Shown here: positions 55,672-64,000 of the stretch, one piece after another
Layout: each line of letters begins with the position of its first letter
Position numbering within the stretch: position 1 is the first letter of the stretch
Source of the DNA: Pseudothioclava sp033100795
GTDB lineage: Bacteria; Pseudomonadota; Alphaproteobacteria; Rhodobacterales; Rhodobacteraceae
Length of the DNA: 64,000 nucleotides
NCBI RefSeq assembly: GCF_033100795.1
Contig: NZ_JAWLVI010000002.1
Coordinates: forward strand, 186,001-250,000
Direction: 5' to 3'
Notes under the pieces: generated by a model
Told to the model about the DNA's origin: nothing
Seen by the model: only the letters and a program-made list of their open reading frames with translations
Databases searched by the model: none
Program-made: the position numbers and the translations under genes

Positions 55672-56154
55672 ATGTGGTTATTTCTGGCCTTTGTGCTTGT
55701 CCCTCTGATCGAGATCGGCCTGTTCATTCAGGTCGGCGGGTTGATCGGCCTGTGGCCGACGTTGGGTCTGGTTCTGCTGACGGCCTTTGTCGGCATGAGC
55801 CTGATGCGCTCGCAAGGGGCGCAGGCGCTGAATGATCTGCGCGGTTCGATGGCGCGGCTTGATGATCCGACAAAGCCTTTGGCGCATGGGGCGATGATCC
55901 TGTTTGCGGGCGCTTTGCTGCTGACGCCCGGCTTTTTTACCGACGCGACGGGGATTGCGCTGCTGATCCCGGCGGTGCGCGAGGCGGTGCTGAAATACCT
56001 GTCGCGGCGCGTGCGGATGCAAAGCTTTACCATGGGGTCAATGCATCAGCGCCCCCCGCACCAGCGCCCGCATGATCCGCAAATCATCGACGCGGATGAG
56101 ATTGACGACGATTCCCGCCCGACGCCCGGCAACTCGGGCTGGACTCGCCATTGA
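55672..56154 (+). CDS. fxsA: FxsA family membrane protein
   Basis: A 160-residue protein with FxsA-type helices (WLFLAFVLVPLIEIGLFIQV, then LWPTLGLVLLTAFVG and AGALLLTPGFFTDATGIALL). In E. coli FxsA affects exclusion of phage T7 by F plasmids; its normal role is unclear. It lies 53 bases upstream of secB. Confidence 0.88.
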   Translation: MWLFLAFVLVPLIEIGLFIQVGGLIGLWPTLGLVLLTAFVGMSLMRSQGAQALNDLRGSMARLDDPTKPLAHGAMILFAGALLLTPGFFTDATGIALLIPAVREAVLKYLSRRVRMQSFTMGSMHQRPPHQRPHDPQIIDADEIDDDSRPTPGNSGWTRH

Positions 56155-56207
56155 GGCAGGCGGCGCAGGGTGCTACACCCTTGCGCAAACACATACCGGA
56201 GAAACAC

Positions 56208-56705
56208 ATGACCGAAGAAGCCAATGGCGCAGCCCCCGCGCAGCCGCAACTGAACATGAAGATCCTTGCGCAGTTCGTCCGCGATATGTCGTTCGAGAAT
56301 GCGGTTGCCCTGAAGGGTCTGCAAGCCGGCGAAGTCGCACCGGAAATGCAGGTTCAGGTAAGCCTTGATGCGCGCAAGCGTCCGGCTGACAACCAGTATG
56401 AAGTGATGACCAAGTTCAAGATCATCGCTAACAACACCGCGACCAGCTCGCCGCTCTATATTCTAGAGCTGGACTACGGCGGCATCTTCCACATCGAAGG
56501 TGTGCCGGAAGAGCAGATGCACCCCTTCCTGCTGATCGAGTGCCCGCGCCAGCTGTTCCCCTTCGTGCGCCGCATCGTTTCGGATGTGACGCGTGACGGC
56601 GGTTTCCCGCCCTTCAACCTCGATATGGTTGATTTCGTAGCTCTGTATCGCGCCGAGCTGGCCCGTCGCGCCGAAGCACAGGCAGCAGAGGCTCCGCAGG
56701 CCTGA
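56208..56705 (+). CDS. secB: Protein-export chaperone SecB
   Basis: A 165-residue SecB (LNMKILAQFVRDMSFENAVA; MHPFLLIECPRQLFPFVRRI; GGFPPFNLDMVDFVALYRAE). It keeps preproteins unfolded and hands them to SecA, whose zinc tail is intact in this window. ACCGGAGAA precedes the ATG at 56208. A hairpin follows. Confidence 0.96.
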   Translation: MTEEANGAAPAQPQLNMKILAQFVRDMSFENAVALKGLQAGEVAPEMQVQVSLDARKRPADNQYEVMTKFKIIANNTATSSPLYILELDYGGIFHIEGVPEEQMHPFLLIECPRQLFPFVRRIVSDVTRDGGFPPFNLDMVDFVALYRAELARRAEAQAAEAPQA

Positions 56706-56754
56706 TCCGCGCCCCCGCGTCATGCTGCCTCAGAGGCAAGCTGACCAAGTGACC

Positions 56755-56787
56755 GCGCCGCCGCAGCCTGTCAGACTGTGGCGGCGC
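56755..56787 (+). terminator. Hairpin terminator after secB
   Basis: GCGCCGCC (56755-56762) pairs with GGCGGCGC (56780-56787), extended by CAG/CTG with one mismatch. Only CTTTA follows, so the T-tract is short. Confidence 0.65.
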
Positions 56788-56807
56788 CTTTATGAGATGT
56801 CCTGCGT

Positions 56808-57335
56808 ATGAGCACCCTGATCCCCGCATGGGTCGATGGCCAACTGACCCCCGTTGACAAGCTGGAGGCGCACCGCCTTGGCCTGCGCCACAAGGCGATC
56901 TCGATTTTCGTTGTCGACGGCGAGAAGACGCTTTTGCAACGCCGCGCGGATGGCAAATATCACTCGGGGGGGCTGTGGTCGAATAGCTGCTGCACCCATC
57001 CTGACTGGGGGGAGCCGCCCGAGCAATGCGCGCTGCGCAGGCTGCGCGAGGAACTGGGGATTACGGGGATCTATCCGGCCCATACAGACCGCATCGAATA
57101 CCGCGCCGATGTCGGAAATGGTCTGATCGAGCACGAGCTTGTCGACATCTACATCGCCTATGCCCGCCCCGATATGACGCTCGACCCCGCGCCCGAAGAA
57201 GTGTCAGAGGTCAAATGGATCGGCCTCTATGATCTGGTGGCGGATGTGCAGCGCCACCCCGAAAAATACTCGAAATGGCTGGCGATTTACCTGTCGTCGC
57301 ATCTGGATCGTATTTTCGGGACGCTGATCCGCTAG
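56808..57335 (+). CDS. idi: Isopentenyl-diphosphate isomerase, type 1
   Basis: A 175-residue Nudix-fold isomerase converting IPP to DMAPP for isoprenoids. WSNSCCTHP holds the active-site Cys62 (equivalent to E. coli Cys67) and EHELVDIY supplies the acid. In Rhodobacter relatives idi often sits in the photosynthesis cluster, but no pigment genes are seen here. Confidence 0.95.
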   Translation: MSTLIPAWVDGQLTPVDKLEAHRLGLRHKAISIFVVDGEKTLLQRRADGKYHSGGLWSNSCCTHPDWGEPPEQCALRRLREELGITGIYPAHTDRIEYRADVGNGLIEHELVDIYIAYARPDMTLDPAPEEVSEVKWIGLYDLVADVQRHPEKYSKWLAIYLSSHLDRIFGTLIR

Positions 57336-57440
57336 GCTGATCACTTTTCCGCTTAGCCGTGCGTGGGGGCGCCTTATCGCTCTGGTCTTCTGCCCGCGTT
57401 GCTGCGATTCTGTGGTGGCAATCCGTGGGGGAAGGCTATC

Positions 57441-59228
57441 GTGCGCGTGGTCCGTTCTGTTTATGCTCTGGTGGCACTGGTCGGCCTTGGTGGCCCGCTT
57501 GGTGCTGCGACGCTGACGATGGATCTTTCGCAGGTTCCTGACGCTTTGGGTGATGCGCTGCGGGCGGCGTCACTGACGCAGGGGGCGGTGGCGAATGCGG
57601 CCTCGACCCCGCAGGACATTCTGGCAGCGACGCAGGCGGATTACGGGCGGCTTTTGGCGGCGCTTTATGATGCGGGCTACTATTCGGGGCAGATTTCCAT
57701 CCGGATCGACGGGCGCGAGGCGGCGGGTATCCAGCCCCTTGATGCACCTGCGGCAATCGGTGCTGTGACGATCCGCGTGAGTGCGGGGCGCGAGTTCCGC
57801 TTTGGCGAGGCGCTTGTCGCGCCTCTGGCTGATGATACGACTGTTACACCGGCGTTTCGCGCTGGCGAGGTTGCACAGCTTGGCGCGATCAAGCAGGCGG
57901 CGCGCGATGGAGTCGATGGTTGGCGCGCCAAGGGCTACGCGAAGGCGAAGGTCACAGACCAGTCGATCACCGCCGATCATGCTTTGGCGGTGCTGGACGC
58001 GCGGATCTTGCTTGATCAGGGGCCGCGGCTGCGTTTCGGGCAGCTTTCGATGCGGGGTTACAAGCGGATGCGCCCCGAGCGGCTGGCCGAGATTGCGGGC
58101 TATCCGACCGGCAAATGGTTCTCGCCCGAGCGCCTGAACGAAGTGCGCGCGAGGCTGCGTCGCTCGGGGGTGTTTTCGTCCGTATCAGTCACTGAATCAG
58201 AGACTATTTCAGCGCAAAACACGCTTGATGCTACGTTGTCCGTCGCCGAGGCTCCCCTGCGCCGGATCGGTTACGGGGGCGAATTGTCCAGCCTTGACGG
58301 GCTGAACCTGTCAGGATTCTGGCTCCACCGGAATATGTGGGGCGGGGGCGAAAGGCTCCGGTTTGATGCAAGTGTCTCCGGTATTGGCGTTGGCAACAGT
58401 GGTCCCGACTTCAGCCTTGGTTCGCGGCTCGAACGCCCCGCGACCTTCACGCCGGATACTTCTGCCGTGCTTGAGGCCGAAATCTACAAAACCGGCGAGG
58501 ATGACTATGACGCACGCGGCTATCGGCTGGGGTTCGGGCTTGAGCATGTGTTCAACCCGCGCTTGACGGGTGGAGCCTCGGTTGAATACGCGCGCTCGAC
58601 GGTCGACGACACCTCGGGCGAGACGCTTTATAGCAACCTCGCGCTACCCATCACCGCGACGTGGGATAATCGTGACAATGCGCTGGACGCCCACAAGGGG
58701 TATTATGGGAATCTGGTTCTGACTCCGTTTGTGGGCTTTGGAGCGACCGGAACGGGTGGCCAGATCAAGGGTGATTTCCGGGCCTATAGGGCGGTTGGGG
58801 ATCGTTTTGTGTTGGCTGGACGGCTGCAATTTGGCACTGTTTTAGGCTCTGATCTGGCTCAAACGCCCCGCGATTACCTGTTCTATTCGGGCGGGGGCGG
58901 CTCTGTTCGTGGCCAGCCGTATCACGCGTTGGATGTCACGCTTCTGGACGGCGGCACGGTCGCGACCGGTGGCACGCAATACCTTGGTTTCTCGACCGAG
59001 TTGCGGGGCAGGATAACGGATACCATCGGAATGGTGGCATTTTACGATGCGGGCTTCGTTGGCGCCGATTATGGCGGAGCGACCGAGGAAAACTGGCACG
59101 CAGGCGCAGGCCTGGGGCTGCGCTATATGACGGGCATCGGCCCGCTGCGGCTTGATGTGGCGGGGCCGGTTGGCGGTGATACGGGGGGCGGAGTGCAGCT
59201 TTACCTCGGAATCGGGCAGGCATTCTGA
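57441..59228 (+). CDS. tamA: Outer-membrane assembly factor TamA
   Basis: A 595-residue Omp85-family protein with a signal peptide (SVYALVALVGLGGPLGAATL), POTRA-like domains (about 60-270) and a C-terminal 16-strand barrel (about 280-595). The RGQPYH segment near the end matches the conserved substrate loop of the family, and the protein ends with Phe. The GTG at 57441, with GGGGGAAGG upstream, gives a good signal peptide; an earlier GTG at 57363 does not. It overlaps tamB by one base. Confidence 0.93.
   Translation: MRVVRSVYALVALVGLGGPLGAATLTMDLSQVPDALGDALRAASLTQGAVANAASTPQDILAATQADYGRLLAALYDAGYYSGQISIRIDGREAAGIQPLDAPAAIGAVTIRVSAGREFRFGEALVAPLADDTTVTPAFRAGEVAQLGAIKQAARDGVDGWRAKGYAKAKVTDQSITADHALAVLDARILLDQGPRLRFGQLSMRGYKRMRPERLAEIAGYPTGKWFSPERLNEVRARLRRSGVFSSVSVTESETISAQNTLDATLSVAEAPLRRIGYGGELSSLDGLNLSGFWLHRNMWGGGERLRFDASVSGIGVGNSGPDFSLGSRLERPATFTPDTSAVLEAEIYKTGEDDYDARGYRLGFGLEHVFNPRLTGGASVEYARSTVDDTSGETLYSNLALPITATWDNRDNALDAHKGYYGNLVLTPFVGFGATGTGGQIKGDFRAYRAVGDRFVLAGRLQFGTVLGSDLAQTPRDYLFYSGGGGSVRGQPYHALDVTLLDGGTVATGGTQYLGFSTELRGRITDTIGMVAFYDAGFVGADYGGATEENWHAGAGLGLRYMTGIGPLRLDVAGPVGGDTGGGVQLYLGIGQAF
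58193..58211. repeat. Dispersed near-palindrome (copy in tamA)
   Basis: Matches 15 of 16 arm positions: TGAATCAG, spacer AGA, CTATTTCA. Read as E-S-E-T-I-S with codons TCA, ACT, ATT, TCA, which are uncommon nearby. Confidence 0.6.
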
Positions 59229-62200
59229 TGTTGAAGAAGCTACTCATCGCCGCCGCTGCTCTCTGGCCCTTGGCCGCGTTGGCCCAGGATGAGGCGGCAG
59301 AGGTCAGCGCGCGGGACCGATCCTATCTGACCGCGCTGATCGAGGATAATCTGTCTTCGTCTGAACGAAGTGTTGTGCTTGAAGGGTTCGAGGGAGCGCT
59401 TTCGTCAAAGGCGACGTTCAAAACCCTGACCATTTCTGACGGCCAAGGCATCTGGCTGACGATCCACGATGGCGCATTGCAATGGCAGCGGTCGGCATTG
59501 CTAAGCGGTGAGATCAAGGTCGAGGAGCTTTCGGCCAAAGAGATATTACTGGACCGTATGCCCGCCTCAGCCAGGAAAACACCCGCTGCTGCGGCGCAGC
59601 CGTTTGCGCTTCCAGAGTTGCCGGTCTCTGTTGAAATAGGCTCTGTTTCTGCGGAAAAGATCGTTCTGGGTGCGCCGGTTCTGGGGCAGAAACTTGCGGC
59701 TAAGCTGTCAGGCTCGCTCCGGCTGGGCGGCGGTGAAGGCTCTGCGAAGCTGGATTTTGACCGGACTGATGGAAAGCGCGGCAAGATTGCCCTGCAAGGC
59801 GGGTTTTCAAACGCGAACCGTCAACTTTCTCTGGACCTGTTGTTCGACGAAGGTGCGGACGGTGTTGCGGCGTCGGCGTTGAATATCCATGATCGCCCCG
59901 CGCTTACACTGGCATTGGCGGGTGAAGGTCCGCTGGAGCAATTCTCAGCGGATATTTCGCTGGCAACCGACGGTGTGAAGCGCCTTTCGGGAAGTATATC
60001 CTTTGCAGGCACCAGTGGGGTAGAGGCGCAGTTGTCGGGGAATGTCGCGCCGATGCTTGCAAGTGAATTTCGTCCGTTTTTCGGTGAAATAGTCTCTGTT
60101 TCACTTGCCGGCGCGCGCGATGAAAACGGTATGATCGACCTTTCCGGTCTGTCCGTGCAAACCGCTGCTATGTCCGTCACGGGGGCTGCTCGAATTGCTC
60201 CGGGCGGGTTACCCGAAACGGCGGAGTTGCAGGTCAAGCTGGGGCTTGAAACCGGTGCAGCGGTTGTCTTGCCTGTCTCAGGTGGCACGACCCGTCTGAG
60301 CGGTGCCGATCTGTCGCTGCGCTATGATCGTGCGCGCAGCGATGGCTGGGTGCTGTCGGGTTTTGCCACGCAGCTTGCCACGCGAACGCTTCAGGTCGGG
60401 GATATGCAGATCGCGGGGTCAGGGCGGATCAGGCCAGCGGCGATTGGCGGGACGCTCCGGTTTGCGGCGAATGATGTGACATCGGATGATGCGGCGCTAT
60501 CCGAAGCTCTTGGTGCTGCGCTGATCGGCAAGGCGTTGTTTTCGTGGCAGGCTGGCGCGCCTTTGCGCCTGTCGAATGTCGATGTGTTGGGGGCAGATCT
60601 GCGTTTGCATGCCAACGCGCAGCTCGACGATCTGGCGGCGGGGATTCAGGGGCGCGGGCGGATCGAGGCCGAGCATCGGGATTTGGCGCGTCTCTCGGGC
60701 GTGATGAACCGGCCCTTGTCCGGCGCGGTGAGCGGTGATTTGGCGGGCGATTTCAACCTTTTTAGCGGTGCTTTTGACGGGACGGGGCGTGTGAGCGGGC
60801 GGGATGTTTCGGTCGCCCAGCCTGATCTGGATGCGCTGCTTCGGGGCGCGTCCGCGGTTCGGGTTCAGGCGTCGCGCGATGGGGTGGGGCTGCATCTGAA
60901 GTCGTTTGAATTGCGGGCCGATACCGCCCGCGCAAGCGTGCAAGGTATGATGAATGCAGAGGGCATGACCGGAACTTTGCACGCGGAGCTGGACGATCTG
61001 AAGCGTCTTGGCCGTGGTCTGCGCGGGTCGATTTCTGCCGATATGCAGGTCGCAATAGACGGTGGCGCACAGACAGCGGCAATAGCTGCGAAGGGGCGCG
61101 ATCTGGGCGCTGCGCAGCCCGAGCTGAACCGGCTTCTGGCGGGAGATGCGATGCTGGCGATCAAGCTGCGAGAGCAAAACGGGCGTGTCCGACTTGACGA
61201 TCTTTCGCTGGAATCGAGGCAGTTTAGTGCCGTTGCGAAGGGTATTCTTGAGGCCGAGAGCAGCCATCTCGATCTGAGTGCCACGCTAGCCGATACCTCT
61301 GTTCTGGCCCCCGGGTTTCCCGGTGCCACAAAGGTCGGCGGACGGATTGTTGATACCGGCGGGGGCTATCAACTGGATCTGACGGGGCAAGGGCCGGGGG
61401 GCACGCAGGCCGGGATTAAAGGCGGCATAGACTACGCTCTGCAATCGGCGGATATTGCGATTACGGGTGTGACCGAGGCGGCGATTGCGAATGCTTTTAT
61501 CGCGCCGCGCTCGTTGAACGGGCCGATCCGCTTTGATCTGCGGCTGAAGGGCAAGCCCGCCGTCTCGGCGCTGTCGGGGCGCGTTTCAATGGATGGCGCG
61601 CGGTTTGTCGCGCCGAAGCTGGGAGTCGTGCTGAAGCAGCTGGATGTGGACGCGCAGCTTGCCAATGCGCGTGCTGATCTGGTGGCAAAGGGGCAGCTTG
61701 AGGCGGGGGGAACGATCACCCTGAAAGGGCCGATCGCGCTGTCAAAGCCGTTTGACAGCGCGCTGGAAATTGCCTTTGACCGCGCCCGCCTGCGCGACCC
61801 GGAACTTTACGACACACGGGTTTCGGGCGCGATTTCGGTAAATGGACCCTTGGCCAGTTCTGCGCGGGTGTCGGGCCAGTTGACGCTGGCCGAGACTGAG
61901 GTGCAAATCCCTTCGGGCGGGTTGGGTGGCGTGTCCGATATTCCGCTGATCGTCCATAAATCCGAACCGGCCCCCGTGCATGAAACCCGCCGTCGCGCGG
62001 GCTTGCTGGAGGTTGCGGCGGCTTCGGAAAATGGCGGCGCGGCCTATCCTCTGGATGTGCGGATCGCGGCTGAGCGCGGCATCTTTGTGCGCGGTCGCGG
62101 GCTGGATGCAGAACTGGGCGGGGCGCTGCGCCTGCGCGGCACCTCTGCCGATGTGCGCCCCGATGGCGAATTCGCGCTGGTGCGGGGGCGGCTGGATATT

Positions 62201-62737
62201 CTGGGCAAGCGTTTTACGCTGGATAAGGGTCGAATTGCGTTGCAAGGCGCGCTGATCCCGTGGATCGAGTTCTTCGCCACGACCCAGCAAAGCGAGTTCG
62301 CCACGACCATCGGCATCGAGGGGCGCGCAGACGAGCCGAAGATCACCCTGACCTCGGTTCCAGAGCTGCCCGAAGAAGAGGTTCTCGCGCGGCTTTTGTT
62401 CAATCGCGGTGTGACCACACTGTCGCCCTTGCAGGCGGCGCAGCTTGCCTCGGCGATCTCGACTTTGGCGGGCAAGGGGGGCACGGGGTTGCTGGATAAC
62501 CTACGCGAAAGCACGGGGCTGGACGATCTGGACATCAGCACCGACGAAACAGGCGCGGCGACGGTGAAGGCGGGCAAATATCTAAGCGACAACCTTTACA
62601 CCGATGTTGCCATCGACAGCGCGGGCAAGTCCGAGATCAACCTGAACCTTGATATAACGCCTAACCTGACAGCGCGCGGATCGCTTGGGTCGGATGGCAA
62701 TAGCGGTGTGGGTGTTTTCTTTGAAAAGGACTACTGA
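59228..62737 (+). CDS. tamB: Translocation and assembly module protein TamB
   Basis: A 1169-residue AsmA/TamB-family protein with an N-terminal signal anchor (LLIAAAALWPLAALAQDEA), a very long beta-helical body and the C-terminal DUF490 domain (about 850-1169), ending VGVFFEKDY. TamB bridges the membranes and works with TamA in autotransporter assembly and phospholipid transfer. Its stop overlaps that of convergent yihY by 7 bases. Two near-perfect copies of the dispersed near-palindrome lie in its first kilobase. Confidence 0.95.
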   Translation: MLKKLLIAAAALWPLAALAQDEAAEVSARDRSYLTALIEDNLSSSERSVVLEGFEGALSSKATFKTLTISDGQGIWLTIHDGALQWQRSALLSGEIKVEELSAKEILLDRMPASARKTPAAAAQPFALPELPVSVEIGSVSAEKIVLGAPVLGQKLAAKLSGSLRLGGGEGSAKLDFDRTDGKRGKIALQGGFSNANRQLSLDLLFDEGADGVAASALNIHDRPALTLALAGEGPLEQFSADISLATDGVKRLSGSISFAGTSGVEAQLSGNVAPMLASEFRPFFGEIVSVSLAGARDENGMIDLSGLSVQTAAMSVTGAARIAPGGLPETAELQVKLGLETGAAVVLPVSGGTTRLSGADLSLRYDRARSDGWVLSGFATQLATRTLQVGDMQIAGSGRIRPAAIGGTLRFAANDVTSDDAALSEALGAALIGKALFSWQAGAPLRLSNVDVLGADLRLHANAQLDDLAAGIQGRGRIEAEHRDLARLSGVMNRPLSGAVSGDLAGDFNLFSGAFDGTGRVSGRDVSVAQPDLDALLRGASAVRVQASRDGVGLHLKSFELRADTARASVQGMMNAEGMTGTLHAELDDLKRLGRGLRGSISADMQVAIDGGAQTAAIAAKGRDLGAAQPELNRLLAGDAMLAIKLREQNGRVRLDDLSLESRQFSAVAKGILEAESSHLDLSATLADTSVLAPGFPGATKVGGRIVDTGGGYQLDLTGQGPGGTQAGIKGGIDYALQSADIAITGVTEAAIANAFIAPRSLNGPIRFDLRLKGKPAVSALSGRVSMDGARFVAPKLGVVLKQLDVDAQLANARADLVAKGQLEAGGTITLKGPIALSKPFDSALEIAFDRARLRDPELYDTRVSGAISVNGPLASSARVSGQLTLAETEVQIPSGGLGGVSDIPLIVHKSEPAPVHETRRRAGLLEVAAASENGGAAYPLDVRIAAERGIFVRGRGLDAELGGALRLRGTSADVRPDGEFALVRGRLDILGKRFTLDKGRIALQGALIPWIEFFATTQQSEFATTIGIEGRADEPKITLTSVPELPEEEVLARLLFNRGVTTLSPLQAAQLASAISTLAGKGGTGLLDNLRESTGLDDLDISTDETGAATVKAGKYLSDNLYTDVAIDSAGKSEINLNLDITPNLTARGSLGSDGNSGVGVFFEKDY
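59632..59650. repeat. Dispersed near-palindrome (first copy in tamB)
   Basis: Matches 15 of 16 arm positions: TGAAATAG, spacer GCT, CTGTTTCT. Read as E-I-G-S-V-S. Confidence 0.6.
60085..60103. repeat. Dispersed near-palindrome (second copy in tamB, perfect)
   Basis: Matches all 16 arm positions: TGAAATAG, spacer TCT, CTGTTTCA. Read as E-I-V-S-V-S with the rare codons ATA and TCA. Confidence 0.65.
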
Positions 62738-63642
62738 CCGGAGCGACGGCTGGCGATCTCGGCATTCAGGGCTGCGCCGAATAAAACCGAAAACGCGCTG
62801 ATATAGAGCCACATCAGCAGCGCTATGACCGCCCCGATAGAGCCGTAAACGCGGTTATATCCGGCGAAATTCGCCAGATAATAGGTTAGCCCCAGCGAGG
62901 CGATGCTCCAGACAACGGTTGCTATTACCGAGCCGACCGAGAGCAACGGATCTCGCGCATGTGCCGCATTCGGTCCATAACGATAGAGAATGCCAAGCGC
63001 GCTCAGCACCAAAAGTAACATCCCGATCCACGGTGTCCCCGATAACAACTGACTGGCGACGGTGTGGAACGGCAGCAGGCTGAGCATGATTGGCGCGACA
63101 ACAACCGTGGCCAGCGCGACCAGCATCACGCCAACCAGCGCAATCGTCAGCCCGTAGCCAAAGACAAAGCTCCATAGCGTCGCGCGCGGACGGGTGCCGT
63201 GGATCACGTTCAGCCCCAGAACCAGCGCCCCCACGCCTGCACGCGCGGACAGCAGCGTAACCGCAACCGACAGCAAGGTGCCAAGCCCGACCCCCCCGCG
63301 CGGTCCTTGCAACAGCGCCATGATCTGCTCTTCCAGAATTCCGTAGGCGGCGGGCGGGATGAAGTCATCCGCAACCGTCAGGTAATTCTGGATCACCGCT
63401 GGATCGGCGAATGTGCTCCAGATCGCGATCGTTGCCGACAGTCCCGGAAAGATCGCGAGCATTGCATAAAAGGCGACACCGGCGGAAATCAGGCTGATGT
63501 TCGCCCGAAGCAGTCTGTCCAGAAGGCTGTGTGAGAACCGGACCATCGAACCCGCCGTGCCTATCGGCCGAAACCGGATCGCCGCATCTGCGGCAAGACT
63601 GCCCGGGGGAGGGTTTGCGCGCCCCTGACGCGAGAGGTGCAT
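62731..63642 (-). CDS. YihY/BrkB family inner-membrane protein
   Basis: A 303-residue protein with about six membrane helices. LISAGVAFYAMLAIFPGLSA and ANFAGYNRVYGSIGAVIALL with MLWLYIS-like LMWLYISAFSVLFGAALNAE are the family signatures. Once called RNase BN, the family is now regarded as membrane transport proteins of unknown substrate. A shorter form starting at 63546 (MVRFSHSLLDRLL) is possible. Confidence 0.88.
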   Translation of the reverse strand: MHLSRQGRANPPPGSLAADAAIRFRPIGTAGSMVRFSHSLLDRLLRANISLISAGVAFYAMLAIFPGLSATIAIWSTFADPAVIQNYLTVADDFIPPAAYGILEEQIMALLQGPRGGVGLGTLLSVAVTLLSARAGVGALVLGLNVIHGTRPRATLWSFVFGYGLTIALVGVMLVALATVVVAPIMLSLLPFHTVASQLLSGTPWIGMLLLVLSALGILYRYGPNAAHARDPLLSVGSVIATVVWSIASLGLTYYLANFAGYNRVYGSIGAVIALLMWLYISAFSVLFGAALNAEIASRRSGQ

Positions 63643-63889
63643 TCTTCGCAGATCGTCCGCATAGGCTTTGCCTCGTTAATACACCCGGACAGTAGCCCGC
63701 GGCGGGCTTCGATGCCATCGCGTTTTGGCGGAGAAGATTTGCTCTGAAAAAACGAAACATCCTGATCGCGGCTGACAATCCCTTGGAAAGTAGGGATCGG
63801 CTTTCTAAGGTCGTGCCGTGGGGTTCTGGCGGTGTGCGACTGCGATCTGCGGAACCGGTTTGGTGACGCGGTTTGGGAGGTTGGGGATC
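63643..63889. other. Divergent intergenic gap before the phosphohexomutase gene
   Basis: This 247-base gap must hold promoters for both neighbours, but no convincing -35/-10 pair was found. A small hairpin AGCCC/GGGCT (63694-63708) has no T-run. No RNA gene was recognised. Confidence 0.4.
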
Positions 63890-64000
63890 ATGGCGCCGAA
63901 ATTTGGAACCTCCGGTCTGCGTGGCCTTGCGGATAATCTGACCAGCGATCTTGTCGCGCGCTATACACGGGCTTTCCTGAAGGTCTGCGGCTCGGGGACG
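63890..64000 (+). CDS. Phosphomannomutase/phosphoglucomutase family (3' end outside window)
   Basis: Only the first 37 codons are present. MAPKFGTSGLRGLADNLTSD is the N-terminal signature of alpha-D-phosphohexomutases, with FGTSGLRG near the start. The catalytic serine loop lies beyond the window, so phosphomannomutase, phosphoglucomutase and phosphoglucosamine mutase cannot be told apart. TTTGGGAGGTTGG lies before the ATG. Confidence 0.8.
   Translation, partial: MAPKFGTSGLRGLADNLTSDLVARYTRAFLKVCGSGT

Noticed and set aside
60085..60103. Reading the near-palindrome as a parS centromere site
   Set aside because: The parS consensus TGTTTCACGTGAAACA has its half-sites in the opposite order; only a short TGAAACA stretch is shared.

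Overview
This window looks like a stretch of chromosome from a GC-rich alphaproteobacterium of the order Rhodobacterales (Rhodobacter/Paracoccus/Roseobacter group). The evidence is the RegB / SenC-RegA redox regulatory locus, an HslV with an N-terminal propeptide, the alphaproteobacterial-type AddB-AddA pair, the TimA(Tim44)-MltA-Smr cluster, a DUF2125 protein, a compact alphaproteobacterial-style flagellar cluster and CtrA-like TTAA-N7-TTAA boxes in front of flagellar and signalling genes. No tRNA, rRNA, CRISPR array, insertion sequence or phage gene was recognised. No stretch longer than 300 bases lacks a gene; the longest gaps are about 210-260 bases.

Layout. (1) 1-7.06 kb: the end of a sulfotransferase-like gene, then a minus-strand envelope set: rfbA, rnd, kdsD, lptC, lptA, lptB, hpf and ptsN. 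(2) About 7.6 kb: a break where the 5' end of rfbD (minus) and the 5' end of fliF (plus) are both missing and the two remnants are fused with no spacer. (3) 7.6-15.8 kb: flagellar export, rod and L-ring genes (fliF', fliH, fliN, fliP, fliI, flgBC, fliEQ, flgFGAH, fliL). (4) 15.9-22.6 kb: a housekeeping island (mutT, argJ, a parvulin isomerase, secA and an unknown exported protein). (5) 22.8-28.6 kb: P-ring, hook and stator genes (flgI, flgL, flgK, flgE, motB). (6) 28.7-36.9 kb: a Pqi/MCE lipid-transport operon with split PqiA, a flavin reductase, a CysQ-like phosphatase, PmbA and a DUF2125 protein. (7) 37-41.4 kb: regA-senC opposite regB, followed by a PAS protein. (8) 41.4-52.3 kb: tsaE, amgK, murU, addB, addA, trxA, hslV and hslU. 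(9) 52.3-64 kb: a lipoprotein hydrolase, smr-mltA-timA, fxsA, secB, idi, tamA-tamB, a YihY-family protein and the start of a phosphohexomutase gene.

Much of the window serves the envelope: LPS transport and Kdo precursor supply (kdsD, lptABC), peptidoglycan recycling and turnover (amgK, murU, mltA), outer-membrane assembly and lipid traffic (tamAB, pqiABC) and protein export (secA, secB). The flagellar genes form only part of a flagellum. motA, fliG, fliM, flhA, flhB, fliR, flgD and fliC are not in the window and fliF is broken at its left edge.

Two signals deserve a second look. The first is the rfbD/fliF junction, which is either a real deletion or a misassembly. The second is a dispersed 19-bp near-palindrome, TGAAAYAG-N3-CTRTTTCA, found inside coding sequences of unrelated housekeeping genes in both orientations and several reading frames, where it forces codons that are rare in this genome. 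No clear new defence or biosynthetic system was found. All calls were made by reading the sequence; no database search was run.
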